This document shows, piece after piece, positions 1 through 6,914 of a stretch of DNA of 43,817 nt. Made by a program: the position numbers and the translations under genes. Source of the stretch: Propionibacteriaceae bacterium (GTDB lineage: Bacteria > Actinomycetota > Actinomycetes > Propionibacteriales > Propionibacteriaceae); the NCBI GenBank assembly GCA_031285845.1, contig JAITVK010000009.1, positions 1-43,817 on the forward strand. The letters are read 5' to 3'. The notes beneath the pieces are model-generated. The model saw nothing but the letters and a program-made list of their open reading frames with translations. It was not told the DNA's origin and made no database searches. Within the stretch, counting starts at the first letter, position 1. Every line of letters starts with the position of its first letter.

Positions 1-147
1 CCGCCGATAGGTGCTTCGGATGAGGGGATGGTTCTAGGGGACAATCTGGCAAGGCGGAGGAAGGAGGCGGGCTGGACGCCCGTCGACCGACGACAACGCA
101 GTCCAGATTGGTTCCTAGAGACATCACCCCGAATGACCTATCGGCGG
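1..147. repeat. Long imperfect inverted repeat (possible MITE or element ends)
   Basis: Positions 1-49 and 103-147 are inverted copies of each other. The outermost 12 bases (CCGCCGATAGGT) match perfectly, and TCTAGG and CAATCTGG also pair in the inner part, with a 4-base length difference. The spacer of 53 bases has no ORF. The left edge coincides with the window start, so the repeat may extend further and a target duplication cannot be assessed. It could be a small non-autonomous element, paired insertion-sequence ends, or a large hairpin. Confidence 0.6.
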
Positions 148-198
148 AACCTCTAAGCCGTACGCCCTGGAGGTGTCGCCAGGCCGCGACGCGCAGGC

Positions 199-528
199 TC
201 ACAGCAGGGTGATTTTCCCTTGATGCTCAAGGATGGCTCGACCGCCGCGAGCGGTCGAGTCGTTCCACGACATGAAGGCGTACACCTCCAGCTTGGTGAA
301 GTCGAGGTTCTGCGACACGGACAGGCCCGAGTCTTCGATCCAGTTCAGGGTGAAGATGTGTTCACCTTGCTGATGCAGATGGTAGGTCTCCACTCCCGTC
401 ATGGGCGCGCCATCGGTGCGTTTTTTGAGTGAGGTCCATCGCATCTGATGGTTAGGCAAGTAGTCGATGCGAAAATGATATCCAGTGTCGTATTTCACTT
501 CAATCGAACGTCCTGTGTAGGCGAACAT
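199..528 (-). CDS. MoaF-like small protein
   Basis: A 109-residue soluble protein without signal peptide or membrane segment. Its composition is beta-strand-like, and the series of motifs (YTGRSIEVKYDTG near the start, then MTGVETYHLHQQGEHIFTLNW, then a VSQNLDF segment and VYAFMSW) resembles MoaF / phenolic-acid-decarboxylase-fold (calycin) proteins, a guess made from sequence pattern only. The start at 528 has a strong ribosome binding site (GGAGGGAAGG, about 4 bases upstream). It stands alone, between the inverted repeat at 1-147 and a non-coding stretch. The ligand and role are unknown; such proteins are usually annotated only by fold. Confidence 0.6.
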   Translation of the reverse strand: MFAYTGRSIEVKYDTGYHFRIDYLPNHQMRWTSLKKRTDGAPMTGVETYHLHQQGEHIFTLNWIEDSGLSVSQNLDFTKLEVYAFMSWNDSTARGGRAILEHQGKITLL

Positions 529-866
529 GAGCCTTCCCTCCAGTTAGAGATGATCACTATGATATCTCTGTTGGGAGTGGTGGCGTCCCTTTGTGGTGAG
601 GCGGCCCCTTCCCAACGAGGGCCACCCGGACTGCGCCGTCGATTCCCATCCGGTCACAGGCCACCCCTTCCCAACGTGAGTCACCCCCGCTGGACACCTA
701 CCAACTCGCTGGTCAGTCCTGCCGAGCAGTCCAACTGACGTACCAATTCTGATCAGAACACTCGCTCATCGTTGTCCATGATGCATTATTCCAAGTCACA
801 GAGTAATACAATGTCGAGTCAGGGAGTCTCTGTTCAGCCTCCCTCATCCCCAATGAAAGGTAAACA
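529..866. other. Non-coding stretch between divergent genes
   Basis: No convincing gene. It holds the leader regions of the two divergent genes. The 13-mer CCCCTTCCCAACG occurs at 605-617 and again at 664-676 (59-base period) with similar flanks, so this may be a degenerate tandem duplication. The right end is A+T-richer and carries the likely promoter of the secreted protein at 867. Confidence 0.6.
784..812 (+). promoter_or_regulatory. Candidate promoter of the secreted protein gene at 867
   Basis: TACAAT at 807-812 is a good -10 hexamer in an A+T-rich patch. The -35 at 17-base spacing (784-789, CATTAT) is weak. A ribosome binding site GAAAGG (855-860) sits 6 bases before the ATG at 867. 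Confidence 0.4.
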
Positions 867-1709
867 ATGATCACGAACATTAGTACACGGCGTGCCCTGA
901 CCAGGGTGCTCATCGCCGGTGCGGCCAGTGTCGCCATCCTCGGTGGCATCTGCGTCGCCCCAGCGCAAGCCGCCGCCGTGGACGGGACCGCCGCCGTTCA
1001 AACCACGCCAGCGATCGACGCCATCACGTACATCGGATCCGGCCTCGGAACCGCCGAGGTCAGCAACGACGGTCAAGGCAACTTCGTCGCCAACCGCTAC
1101 ACCGATGACGCCTCGATGTGGCTCAGCCCCGAATTCCGTTTGAGCGGAGTGCCTGCCGACACTCGGGTCAGCATGCGCATCACTCTCGACGGCTCCGCCT
1201 CCCGGGTCGAGCTGACCCAGAACCGTTTCGGCTTGTGGGAGCAGTTCGGCTCGACCGCACTGTCGCGCCCAGGCGCCAAGCACCGCGTCGTCGGCTTCGA
1301 CGTCCTGGTCGGAACCCAGGTCATCGGCTCGCTGACGGTCAACTTCGCGCCGAAAGCCGATGAGCCGCAGGACTTCAACCCGAACGCCATCGATGGCCAG
1401 CTCACCGCCCCCGGCAACGTCCGGGTCACCGGTGACACCTTGGCTTGGGACGCAGTCGCCAAAGCGGAGCGCTACCAGATCACGGCGTACCGCTATGCCG
1501 CCACCGGCAAAGCCGTCGACCTGTGGAAGGTTGACTCCGACTCCCTGGCGACGACCCGTGAATCGGTCAGTGAAATCGCGGCGTTCCTTGACCTCCCGGC
1601 CGGTGACTACCGCTTCACCATCAAGGCCTCCACCCTGCACAACGGGTACTGGAACGGCACGCTGGCTTCGCCATTCAGCAATAAAACCGATCTGGTGACC
1701 ATCGCTTGA
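867..1709 (+). CDS. Secreted protein with C-terminal FN3-like domain
   Basis: 280 residues. The N-terminus is a classical Sec signal peptide: Arg residues, a hydrophobic core around residues 14-30, and a likely AQA-A cleavage near residue 36. The mature part has a region rich in beta strands (about 45-175) that I do not recognise, then a C-terminal stretch (about 178-280) starting LTAPGNVRVTGDTLAWDAV and ending in YRFTIKAS, typical of a fibronectin type III-like fold. No catalytic motif is visible, so a surface-binding or structural role outside the cell is an inference. The start is fixed by GAAAGG 6 bases upstream. Its neighbours do not suggest a function. Confidence 0.8.
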   Translation: MITNISTRRALTRVLIAGAASVAILGGICVAPAQAAAVDGTAAVQTTPAIDAITYIGSGLGTAEVSNDGQGNFVANRYTDDASMWLSPEFRLSGVPADTRVSMRITLDGSASRVELTQNRFGLWEQFGSTALSRPGAKHRVVGFDVLVGTQVIGSLTVNFAPKADEPQDFNPNAIDGQLTAPGNVRVTGDTLAWDAVAKAERYQITAYRYAATGKAVDLWKVDSDSLATTRESVSEIAAFLDLPAGDYRFTIKASTLHNGYWNGTLASPFSNKTDLVTIA

Positions 1710-1791
1710 TCACCGTCTGGGGTCCGTCGCGCCGATGAGTCGGTGCGGCGGGCCCCGTCCACTGATCAGCCAGCCCGAAAGGTCGCTGCGG

Positions 1792-1797
1792 TATCAT
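1792..1797 (+). promoter_or_regulatory. -10 box of a probable leaderless transcript (gene at 1804)
   Basis: TATCAT ends 6 bases before the ATG at 1804, the spacing that puts transcription start on the start codon. No properly spaced Shine-Dalgarno is present. This argues for 1804 as the start rather than the in-frame ATG at 1735. Confidence 0.55.
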
Positions 1798-1803
1798 GAG
1801 GAA

Positions 1804-2730
1804 ATGGTTCAGCCTCAATCCCGCGAAGTCCACGCCGACGACGCGACTGGAGAACCCCGCCAGTCCCGCCCATCCAGGCGGGCGAACCGCGACGATGATG
1901 CCGCCAGGCTCGCGAAAGGTTCCAGCGGAGCCGCGCGACAGCCTCACTTCGAGCCGGGACACCCCGGGCCCGAGTTCGTCGACCCCCCAGGCGACCTGCC
2001 GGATCTAGAAGACTACAGATCGAGCGTTTCGTCCCGCCAGATCCCAGTCGGCGACGACGCCCAGGTAACGTACGCCCCACCCGATCAGTTCACCGGCCCC
2101 TCGTTTCCGCCACCGGACGGGGTCACCCCACCCACATCCGTCCCACAGACTCGGCTCGCCGCACCATCGCCGCTGCCAGACCAACTCACCGCGCCCGCGT
2201 TCCCCCCACCAAACCCACTCACCCAGGCGGCCTGGGTCCCGCCCATGCCGCCTGGCGTGCCACCTAGGCGGCGTCGCTCCATACCCAAGTTGATCCTCGG
2301 CATCGTCTTGACAATCATCGGAGGCGTCGGAACGCTGAACATGGGTTCGCTGACGTATGACTACATCGTGGTGACCTCTATGGGTTTCATCACCCCGTCC
2401 ACTCTGCTCCCCTCGCTCATCTTCTTCGACGCACTGGCGCTCGCCGCTCTCATCGGCGGTGTCATGATCATCTTCAGTTCGCGGCCGCGACCCGCACAGA
2501 CGACCGTGACCCCCATCCAGCGTCTGCGCAAAAGGCGTACGACCTCCGCGACGAGCACATCGAAGCGCTATTCGGCCCAGTTCAGAGCCGAAGCAGTGCG
2601 GATGGTGGTCGCCGATCAGAAGACGATCGCAGAAGTCGCGAGGAACCTCGCAGTCAGCCCTTCGACCTTGAGGAGATGGGTCGCCTCGCAGAGATCTGCG
2701 GACTCCGGCCACGCCAGTTCCAGCACGTGA
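1804..2730 (+). CDS. Two-helix membrane protein with C-terminal transposase-type HTH domain
   Basis: 308 residues from the leaderless-type start at 1804. Residues 1-165 are hydrophilic and then Pro-rich, with repeated FPPP segments. Two hydrophobic helices follow (about 170-195 and 210-235). Residues 254-308 read KRYSAQFRAEAVRMVVADQ, then TIAEVARNLAVSPSTLRRWV: this is the N-terminal helix-turn-helix of IS3/IS911 OrfA transposases (HTH_Tnp_1 type). The rest of OrfA (leucine zipper) and OrfB are absent, and the frame is open throughout. The membrane part resembles the next gene (3037), which lacks the HTH, so the two look like a duplicated pair with a domain gained in one. It may be a membrane-tethered DNA-binding protein or a neutral fusion; I cannot tell which. 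Confidence 0.75.
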   Translation: MVQPQSREVHADDATGEPRQSRPSRRANRDDDAARLAKGSSGAARQPHFEPGHPGPEFVDPPGDLPDLEDYRSSVSSRQIPVGDDAQVTYAPPDQFTGPSFPPPDGVTPPTSVPQTRLAAPSPLPDQLTAPAFPPPNPLTQAAWVPPMPPGVPPRRRRSIPKLILGIVLTIIGGVGTLNMGSLTYDYIVVTSMGFITPSTLLPSLIFFDALALAALIGGVMIIFSSRPRPAQTTVTPIQRLRKRRTTSATSTSKRYSAQFRAEAVRMVVADQKTIAEVARNLAVSPSTLRRWVASQRSADSGHASSST

Positions 2731-3036
2731 AGGAGTCGGTCAGTCTGAGGTCACACGACCACAGGCACAGCGCCGGACGCGTTCTCTCCCTCGACTGGCC
2801 AACCCAGCGACCATCTGGCGCAGACACCGCGCCCGTGACGGACCGCCTCTTTCAAATTCAACCCGGCGGCACAACCGCGACCCCATTCACCGCCTCGCCA
2901 GGGTCGTCCGATCCTGAGCAAGGCTTCGCCCCACTGGTCACGCCAGCGCCGAACCGAGCCGTGAGATCACTATGAGCCTGAGCCAAGCCGCAAGCATCGT
3001 TTATCGACGGCCCACCGACCGTACTATCCTGTCATC
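2731..3036. other. Non-coding stretch between paralogous membrane protein genes
   Basis: No ORF here has coding support. One frame reads through Pro/Ser/Thr-rich residues similar in composition to the N-terminal regions of the flanking paralogues, so it may be decayed coding DNA from the duplication. The right end holds the -10 box of the gene at 3037. Confidence 0.4.
3025..3030 (+). promoter_or_regulatory. -10 box of a probable leaderless transcript (gene at 3037)
   Basis: TATCCT ends 6 bases before the ATG at 3037; the overlapping TACTAT (3022-3027) is an alternative. No Shine-Dalgarno sequence precedes the ATG. Confidence 0.5.
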
Positions 3037-3438
3037 ATGTCACTATCGCCGCAATCCTGGAGCGACATCACACCCGAAGAGGGACCTCAGCCCTATTCGC
3101 TGTACTCTTCTGAGAGCGTGCCCAACATCGATCGCCCGGTGGTTCCAGTGAACCCCCCACCCTGGCAGGCGGCTCCTCAGCCCAACATCGCCCGCCTGGT
3201 CGTGGGCGCCGTGCTGACCACGCTTGGCGCTCTCGGATGCCTGTTCATGGGCGTGGTGGTCCTCATCATCTGGGGATCGAACGCCCCCGCCGGGGTAGCG
3301 GCACTCTCCTCTGGAACCGTCACGGCCTTGCACGTCGGCATGTTCATTGGCGTCATGCTCGCCATCGGATTCCCCGTCGCCGCGGCGATCGGCCTACTCA
3401 GTGCGGGCATCCACCTCGTGCGTACCTCACGGAAGTGA
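3037..3438 (+). CDS. Two- or three-helix membrane protein, paralogue of the upstream gene
   Basis: 133 residues. A hydrophilic Pro/Ser-rich N-terminus (1-45, ending PPPWQAAPQPN) precedes a hydrophobic segment around 48-75 and another around 95-127, ending in a short basic tail (VRTSRK). The core after PNIARLVVGAVLTTLGALG aligns with PKLILGIVLTIIGGVG of the upstream protein, including similar helix spacing, so they are paralogues; this copy stops right after the last helix and lacks the HTH. No known domain is recognised. A cytoplasmic Pro-rich tail on a small bitopic or polytopic protein is common in Actinomycetota and says little about function. Confidence 0.75.
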   Translation: MSLSPQSWSDITPEEGPQPYSLYSSESVPNIDRPVVPVNPPPWQAAPQPNIARLVVGAVLTTLGALGCLFMGVVVLIIWGSNAPAGVAALSSGTVTALHVGMFIGVMLAIGFPVAAAIGLLSAGIHLVRTSRK

Positions 3439-3667
3439 GGGGACGAACCGACATACAGCGATGATCCTTGTCACTGCGAGTGTGGCCAAGTCGAACGGAA
3501 GCCGCTTGGCCTCGTTCCCCGGACGAGTTCCCCCGGGGGTTGGGGGAGCGAGCGACGGGTCGGACCGTCAAGGAGTAGGCCCGGTGGGCCTACGAGTAGG
3601 CCGGACTGAGACCGCGCGACAGCGCCTGGTCGAAGTGGAAACCGGGTTCGATTCGCGTCGAGAGCGG
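3439..3667. other. Stretch downstream of the tRNA with hairpin and tRNA-derived copies
   Basis: No gene. It contains a G-rich patch (3533-3550), a hairpin (3575-3593), a direct copy of the tRNA 3' end (3545-3559) and an inverted copy of its T-arm (3644-3660); these are described separately. Confidence 0.6.
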
Positions 3668-3690
3668 AGCGAGCGACGGGAATCGAACCC
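3545..3690. repeat. Direct and inverted partial copies of the tRNA-Gly 3' end (possible attachment-site scar)
   Basis: GGAGCGAGCGACGGG occurs at 3545-3559 and exactly again at 3666-3680, where it covers the discriminator, the 3' acceptor strand and the start of the T-stem of the tRNA gene. In addition GGGTTCGATTCGCGTCG (3644-3660) is an inverted copy (16 of 17) of the tRNA T-arm at 3674-3690. A duplicated tRNA 3' end is the classic trace of integrase-mediated insertion, but only about 106 bases lie between the direct copies and no integrase is present, so this would be a scar. Confidence 0.55.
3575..3593. terminator. Short hairpin downstream of tRNA-Gly
   Basis: GTAGGCCC (3575-3582) and GGGCCTAC (3586-3593) pair perfectly around a 3-base loop. 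GAGTAGGCC is repeated directly at 3574 and 3594. It lies about 75 bases downstream of the tRNA 3' end on the minus strand and may stop its transcription, although no T-run follows. Confidence 0.4.
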
Positions 3691-3738
3691 GCGTTATCAG
3701 CTTGGGAAGCTGATGTTCTACCATTGAACCACGCTCGC
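3668..3738 (-). tRNA. tRNA-Gly (anticodon CCC)
   Basis: A 71-base cloverleaf on the minus strand. The acceptor GCGAGCG pairs with CGCTCGC, the anticodon stem TCAGC/GCTGA encloses the loop TTCCCAA with anticodon CCC, and the T-loop is TTCGATT. The discriminator is T (U), as usual for tRNA-Gly, and the CCA end is not encoded. A promoter is visible upstream. Confidence 0.93.
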
Positions 3739-3946
3739 ATGGCCGTGAGGCCACCTGAATTCTACAAGTGGTCCTCAGCGTTCTCCAACTTCGACTTCAC
3801 CTCCTGCGCGCTCATTCCTCACTGAGGACCCCGCTCTGAGGATCGGCCCAACGGTCCATCGGGGATGTGGATCGACCGACGGACGGATCGGGCGCATGAG
3901 GCGAGTGTCGCAGTGATCCTTCAGCGACCCAGATTGTCCCCTGACC
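3739..3946. other. Intergenic region upstream of tRNA-Gly
   Basis: It holds the tRNA promoter (3759-3788). The rest, up to the stop codon of the DUF5648 gene, shows no gene or repeat that I can support. Confidence 0.5.
3759..3788 (-). promoter_or_regulatory. Promoter of tRNA-Gly
   Basis: On the minus strand, TTGGAG (3783-3788) and TAGAAT (3759-3764) are separated by 18 bases. Transcription would start about 14 bases before the mature tRNA 5' end. Confidence 0.6.
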
Positions 3947-4654
3947 TCATTTCGACGTGCCAGGTCTTAGGGGCAGGCTCTCGCAAGCCTCACCGTCTCC
4001 ATTGCCGTCCAGATCGGCGGCCTCAACCGGATGCGCGTCGAACCACGCCTGCGCGTCCTGCTGATAGGTAAAATCTGAACAGTTCTTGTCCTCCGGCGTC
4101 GGGTCGACCGGGGTCGGATTGGTCGGCGCAGGGCCACCCGGCGCGGTGGCGTACCACGCGATGCCTTCGTCTTTCCAACCCAGACTGGTGAGGTTGTGCT
4201 GTTCGCCCCAGTTGGTCGTGTAGTTGTGAGATCCTGCCCGGGCATTGGGATTGTACGCCCGATACAGCGGCACGCGGGCGGCAGCATCCGTGCTCGAAGC
4301 CCAGCCCACGCCTTCGTACTTCCACCCGACTTTGACCAGGAAGTCTCGTTCGGCGACCGCAGGCGTGTAGTGGTGATCGCCCGCATTCGGATTGTAGAGC
4401 CGATACACCGGGTCACCGCTGGCGGGCGCGTACCAACCGACACCTTCGGACACCCATCCGACGCTGACCAGATGTCGCCGCTCATTGTCATCGGCGGTGT
4501 AGAAATGCTCGCCGCTGTTCGGGTTGTAGACCCGATACATCGGTACGGACACGACCGCGGCCTCAGCCTGCGGCGACGCCGCCACACCCCCGGCGATGAA
4601 CGTCGCCATGACGACTGTGAGCCCGATGAGCGATAGGCGGATTCGATTCTTCAT
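3947..4654 (-). CDS. Secreted protein with three DUF5648 repeats and an excalibur domain
   Basis: 235 residues. A Sec signal peptide (1-33, ending QAEAA) is followed by three tandem repeats of about 42-45 residues (roughly 36-78, 81-122, 126-171). Each has the pattern (V/Y)(P)xYRxYNPN-(S/A)G-(E/D)HxYT, then a GWxxEGxxWYA end, as in the DUF5648 family found in actinobacterial and firmicute surface proteins. A TP-rich linker (175-188) leads to a C-terminal excalibur-type calcium-binding domain with DLDGNGDGEACE (residues 212-223). An extracellular, probably cell-wall-associated role is inferred; no enzyme motif is seen. The start has AAGGGG 7 bases upstream, and a near-consensus promoter precedes it. 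Confidence 0.88.
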   Translation of the reverse strand: MKNRIRLSLIGLTVVMATFIAGGVAASPQAEAAVVSVPMYRVYNPNSGEHFYTADDNERRHLVSVGWVSEGVGWYAPASGDPVYRLYNPNAGDHHYTPAVAERDFLVKVGWKYEGVGWASSTDAAARVPLYRAYNPNARAGSHNYTTNWGEQHNLTSLGWKDEGIAWYATAPGGPAPTNPTPVDPTPEDKNCSDFTYQQDAQAWFDAHPVEAADLDGNGDGEACESLPLRPGTSK

Positions 4655-4727
4655 GGCTTTCCCCTTGCCTCCCGCCGCGCCGCTTCAATTGGGCCGAGCA
4701 GTGACGAGACACCTGCTCGATATCGGC

Positions 4728-4756
4728 ATCATACAATGCGGGATGTGAGATATCAA
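4728..4756 (-). promoter_or_regulatory. Promoter of the DUF5648 protein gene
   Basis: Minus strand: TTGATA (4751-4756), 17-base spacer, TATGAT (4728-4733). This is close to the vegetative consensus, and would give a leader of about 65-70 bases before the ATG at 4654. Confidence 0.65.
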
Positions 4757-4769
4757 AGCCATACATGGT

Positions 4770-4814
4770 GGGGCAAAATCGGCTCTCCTGCGACACGAGG
4801 AACGATTGTGCCCC
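4770..4814. repeat. Inverted repeat
   Basis: GGGGCAAAATCG (4770-4781) and CGATTGTGCCCC (4803-4814) pair at 11 of 12 positions around a 21-base loop. It sits just upstream of the DUF5648 gene promoter and could be the end of the ABC operon transcript or a regulatory element. Confidence 0.5.
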
Positions 4815-4855
4815 GATATACGACGCCGAGAGGCCCCTGCCCGGGCGAGCCTAGC

Positions 4856-4894
4856 GCAAAACCGTCGGACGAGGCGAAAAGCCGACGGTTTTGC
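4856..4894. terminator. Perfect 13-bp hairpin downstream of the ABC operon
   Basis: GCAAAACCGTCGG (4856-4868) and CCGACGGTTTTGC (4882-4894) pair perfectly around a 13-base loop. The outer pairs are A/T runs, so on the minus strand the right half ends in a short T-run. It is a likely terminator for the minus-strand operon ending at 5086. Confidence 0.55.
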
Positions 4895-4950
4895 CCCGTC
4901 ATGCACAGCGGCCGGCTGGACTCCAACATCCGATCATCAACAAGCGCCAG

Positions 4951-5042
4951 CCCGCTGCCGCGCGCGTACGAGCAGGCCGCAGATGATCTGTGTCCCAGCG
5001 TCGACCTGGGTACCCGCTGCGGCGCGCCTACGAGCAGGCCGC
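4951..5042. repeat. 30-base direct repeat, 62-base period
   Basis: Positions 4951-4980 and 5013-5042 match at 28 of 30 bases; the common core is TACGAGCAGGCCGC. The two differences are at repeat positions 9 and 16. It is not part of any gene I can support. Confidence 0.65.
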
Positions 5043-5085
5043 CCGGCCGCACGAGCACGTCGCCGGACGACGAACCACCCACCCG

Positions 5086-5850
5086 TCACAGGACACGTCG
5101 GCGGAAGATCCCGATGGCGGCGGCGACCAGTACGACGATGAGTCCGAGAGTGATGCCGATCGCGGGCCACAAGTCACCCAACGTGACCGTACCCGTGATC
5201 AGCGCCATGTTCTGGCTGGCCAGAGACAACGGATTGTAGTGGTACGCCGCAGGGATGATCCCCGCGACCAGCCCGACGGCGACCACCGCCACAGTGATGA
5301 GCAGAGCCACCCAGTTGTTGGAGCCCAGCGTGGCCGCACAGACCAACAGACTGAGCAGAAAGACCCCGAACACCCACAACAAGACCACCGACACCACCAG
5401 ATGCGGCAGGGCGTTCGAGCCGAACAAGTATTGGGTGTAAACCCACGTCAGACCGGCCGCCAACACCAAGGACCCCGTCCAAATCGCCACCATCGAGGTC
5501 AGCTTGGCGAGAATCACCGCCCCACGCGACAGCCCCTTCGTCACCACGTTGACCAACGTCCCTTTGCTCAGCTCGTTGGCGAGCACGCCGGAGAACATGA
5601 TGATGAGGATAACCAGGCCGAGTTGGCCGACGTTCTTGTAGAACTGAGTCCACGCGTCGACGGCGCTCGGGGCGGGGATCGTCGCCGCCAGTTCGGGCGA
5701 CACCACCGACGCGATCATCTGAGGGGTGAGCTTCGCCAGCAGCGGGCTCGACATTCCGAACACCCCGAAGATGACGAGCATCAGGAACAGTTTGTACGTT
5801 CTGACCGCCTCGATCAGTTCCTTGCCCAGGAACGCGGCGTACCCTCTCAT
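5086..5850 (-). CDS. ABC-2 type exporter permease
   Basis: 254 residues with about six hydrophobic helices. The N-terminus (GKELIEAVRTYKLFLMLVIF) is the amphipathic entry plus first helix typical of ABC-2 permeases, followed by a large extracytoplasmic loop (about 40-75), and by the FSGVLANELSKGTLVNVVTKG segment with the conserved E-x-x-x-G-T motif of this family. The start ATG overlaps the ATPase stop by four bases (ATGA), which implies translational coupling. With the ATPase at 5847-6914 it should form a homodimeric or 2+2 exporter. The substrate is unknown; lipid, peptide or antibiotic export are all possible. Confidence 0.87.
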   Translation of the reverse strand: MRGYAAFLGKELIEAVRTYKLFLMLVIFGVFGMSSPLLAKLTPQMIASVVSPELAATIPAPSAVDAWTQFYKNVGQLGLVILIIMFSGVLANELSKGTLVNVVTKGLSRGAVILAKLTSMVAIWTGSLVLAAGLTWVYTQYLFGSNALPHLVVSVVLLWVFGVFLLSLLVCAATLGSNNWVALLITVAVVAVGLVAGIIPAAYHYNPLSLASQNMALITGTVTLGDLWPAIGITLGLIVVLVAAAIGIFRRRVL

Positions 5851-6914
5851 TTCACCACCTCCGCGAACAGGCTCTCCAGCGTCGGCTCCATCTGCTCAAA
5901 ACGTACGGGCGTGATGTCAAGCCTGGTCAACGCCCCCAGCAGCAGCTGACCGCCAGCCTGATCTGACCCTGACCAAGTGGACGGAGCCGACCCGGCCGAC
6001 TGAGAGAACTGTGGCGACGGAGCCGCCGGGGCGACCCCGGCCAGCCCGGTCACCGACGGCGCCACGAGACCCGCCGCACCGTCCGCCCGTGGCGCACCGT
6101 CACCACCGGCGTGCTGGGCGATCATCACGGTCAGGGTCGCACCCTCAACCGTGGTGTTGATGCCCATCGACTTGAGTTCTGCGGCCCCGGCCAGCCGATC
6201 TGCGTCTGCGGGATTGGCGCACTCGACCACGAAACCGTGATGACGATGCTGAGCTTTGATCTCGGCGATTGTGCCGGCTAGAGCGATCCGACCCCCGTGA
6301 AGGATCGCGACCTGGTCGCAGATCCGCTCCACATCGGACAAGACATGGGTGGAGAAGACCACCGTCGTACGATCTTTGAGCGACGCCAAAATGTCGAGCA
6401 CCTCTTTACGGCCGATCGGATCCAGCGCCGAGGTCGGCTCGTCGCAGATCACCAGTTCAGGCTGGTTGAGCAGAGCCTGAGCGATTCCGAGCCGCTGTTT
6501 CATGCCGCGCGAGAAACCGCCGATGCGCCGCTTCACGCCTGCCAAACCGACCATCTCCAACAGTTCGCCGCCGCGAGTCGCGATCTGACCAGACGACAGT
6601 CCGGTGACCTGACCACACAACCGCAGATATTCCATTGGGCGCATGTAGCCATAAAACTCGGGCACATCGGGCAGATAACCGACATGGCGGTTCGTCCGCG
6701 AGTTGCCGTACGTCACCTGCTCACCACACACGCGTACGACACCGCCATCGGCTTTGAGCAGGCCCAACGCGATCTTCATCGTCGTGGTCTTTCCGGCGCC
6801 ATTCTGCCCGACGAAACCGAAGACGCAGTGCTCGGGGACGTCCATCGTCATCTTGTTCAAGACTTGATGGCTACCGAACGCCTTGTCGACGTGGTCGATC
6901 TCCAAAACGCTCAT
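5847..6914 (-). CDS. ABC transporter ATP-binding protein
   Basis: 355 residues. Walker A is GQNGAGKTT (36-44), the signature is GFSRGMKQRLG, Walker B is LVICDEPTSALDP, and the switch histidine is in FSTHVLSD, all intact. This is the DRA/CcmA-type family that drives ABC-2 exporters. The start is placed at MSVLEID because upstream in-frame residues overlap the preceding gene; this start overlaps that gene's stop by four bases (ATGA). Oddly, the C-terminal accessory region contains an Ala/Gly/Ser/Pro-rich insertion of about 60 residues (roughly 270-330) before the conserved end, unlike typical 300-residue homologues. Confidence 0.9.
   Translation of the reverse strand: MSVLEIDHVDKAFGSHQVLNKMTMDVPEHCVFGFVGQNGAGKTTTMKIALGLLKADGGVVRVCGEQVTYGNSRTNRHVGYLPDVPEFYGYMRPMEYLRLCGQVTGLSSGQIATRGGELLEMVGLAGVKRRIGGFSRGMKQRLGIAQALLNQPELVICDEPTSALDPIGRKEVLDILASLKDRTTVVFSTHVLSDVERICDQVAILHGGRIALAGTIAEIKAQHRHHGFVVECANPADADRLAGAAELKSMGINTTVEGATLTVMIAQHAGGDGAPRADGAAGLVAPSVTGLAGVAPAAPSPQFSQSAGSAPSTWSGSDQAGGQLLLGALTRLDITPVRFEQMEPTLESLFAEVVK

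Larger units (their letters stand above)
4655..5085. other. Repeat-rich intergenic region
   Basis: No credible gene. It holds the promoter of the DUF5648 gene (4728-4756), two hairpins (4770-4814 and 4856-4894) and a 30-base direct repeat (4951-4980 and 5013-5042). It is downstream of the ABC exporter operon and upstream of the DUF5648 gene. Confidence 0.6.

Noticed and set aside
2676-2975. Frame of 99 codons after the HTH-fusion gene
   Set aside because: Overlaps the HTH-domain codons and reads through compositionally biased DNA; at most decayed coding sequence.
3929-3942. 14-mer CCAGATTGTCCCCT shared with the inverted repeat at 36-49
   Set aside because: Several 14-base matches are expected by chance among all pairs in 43 kb, and flanks do not align beyond it.
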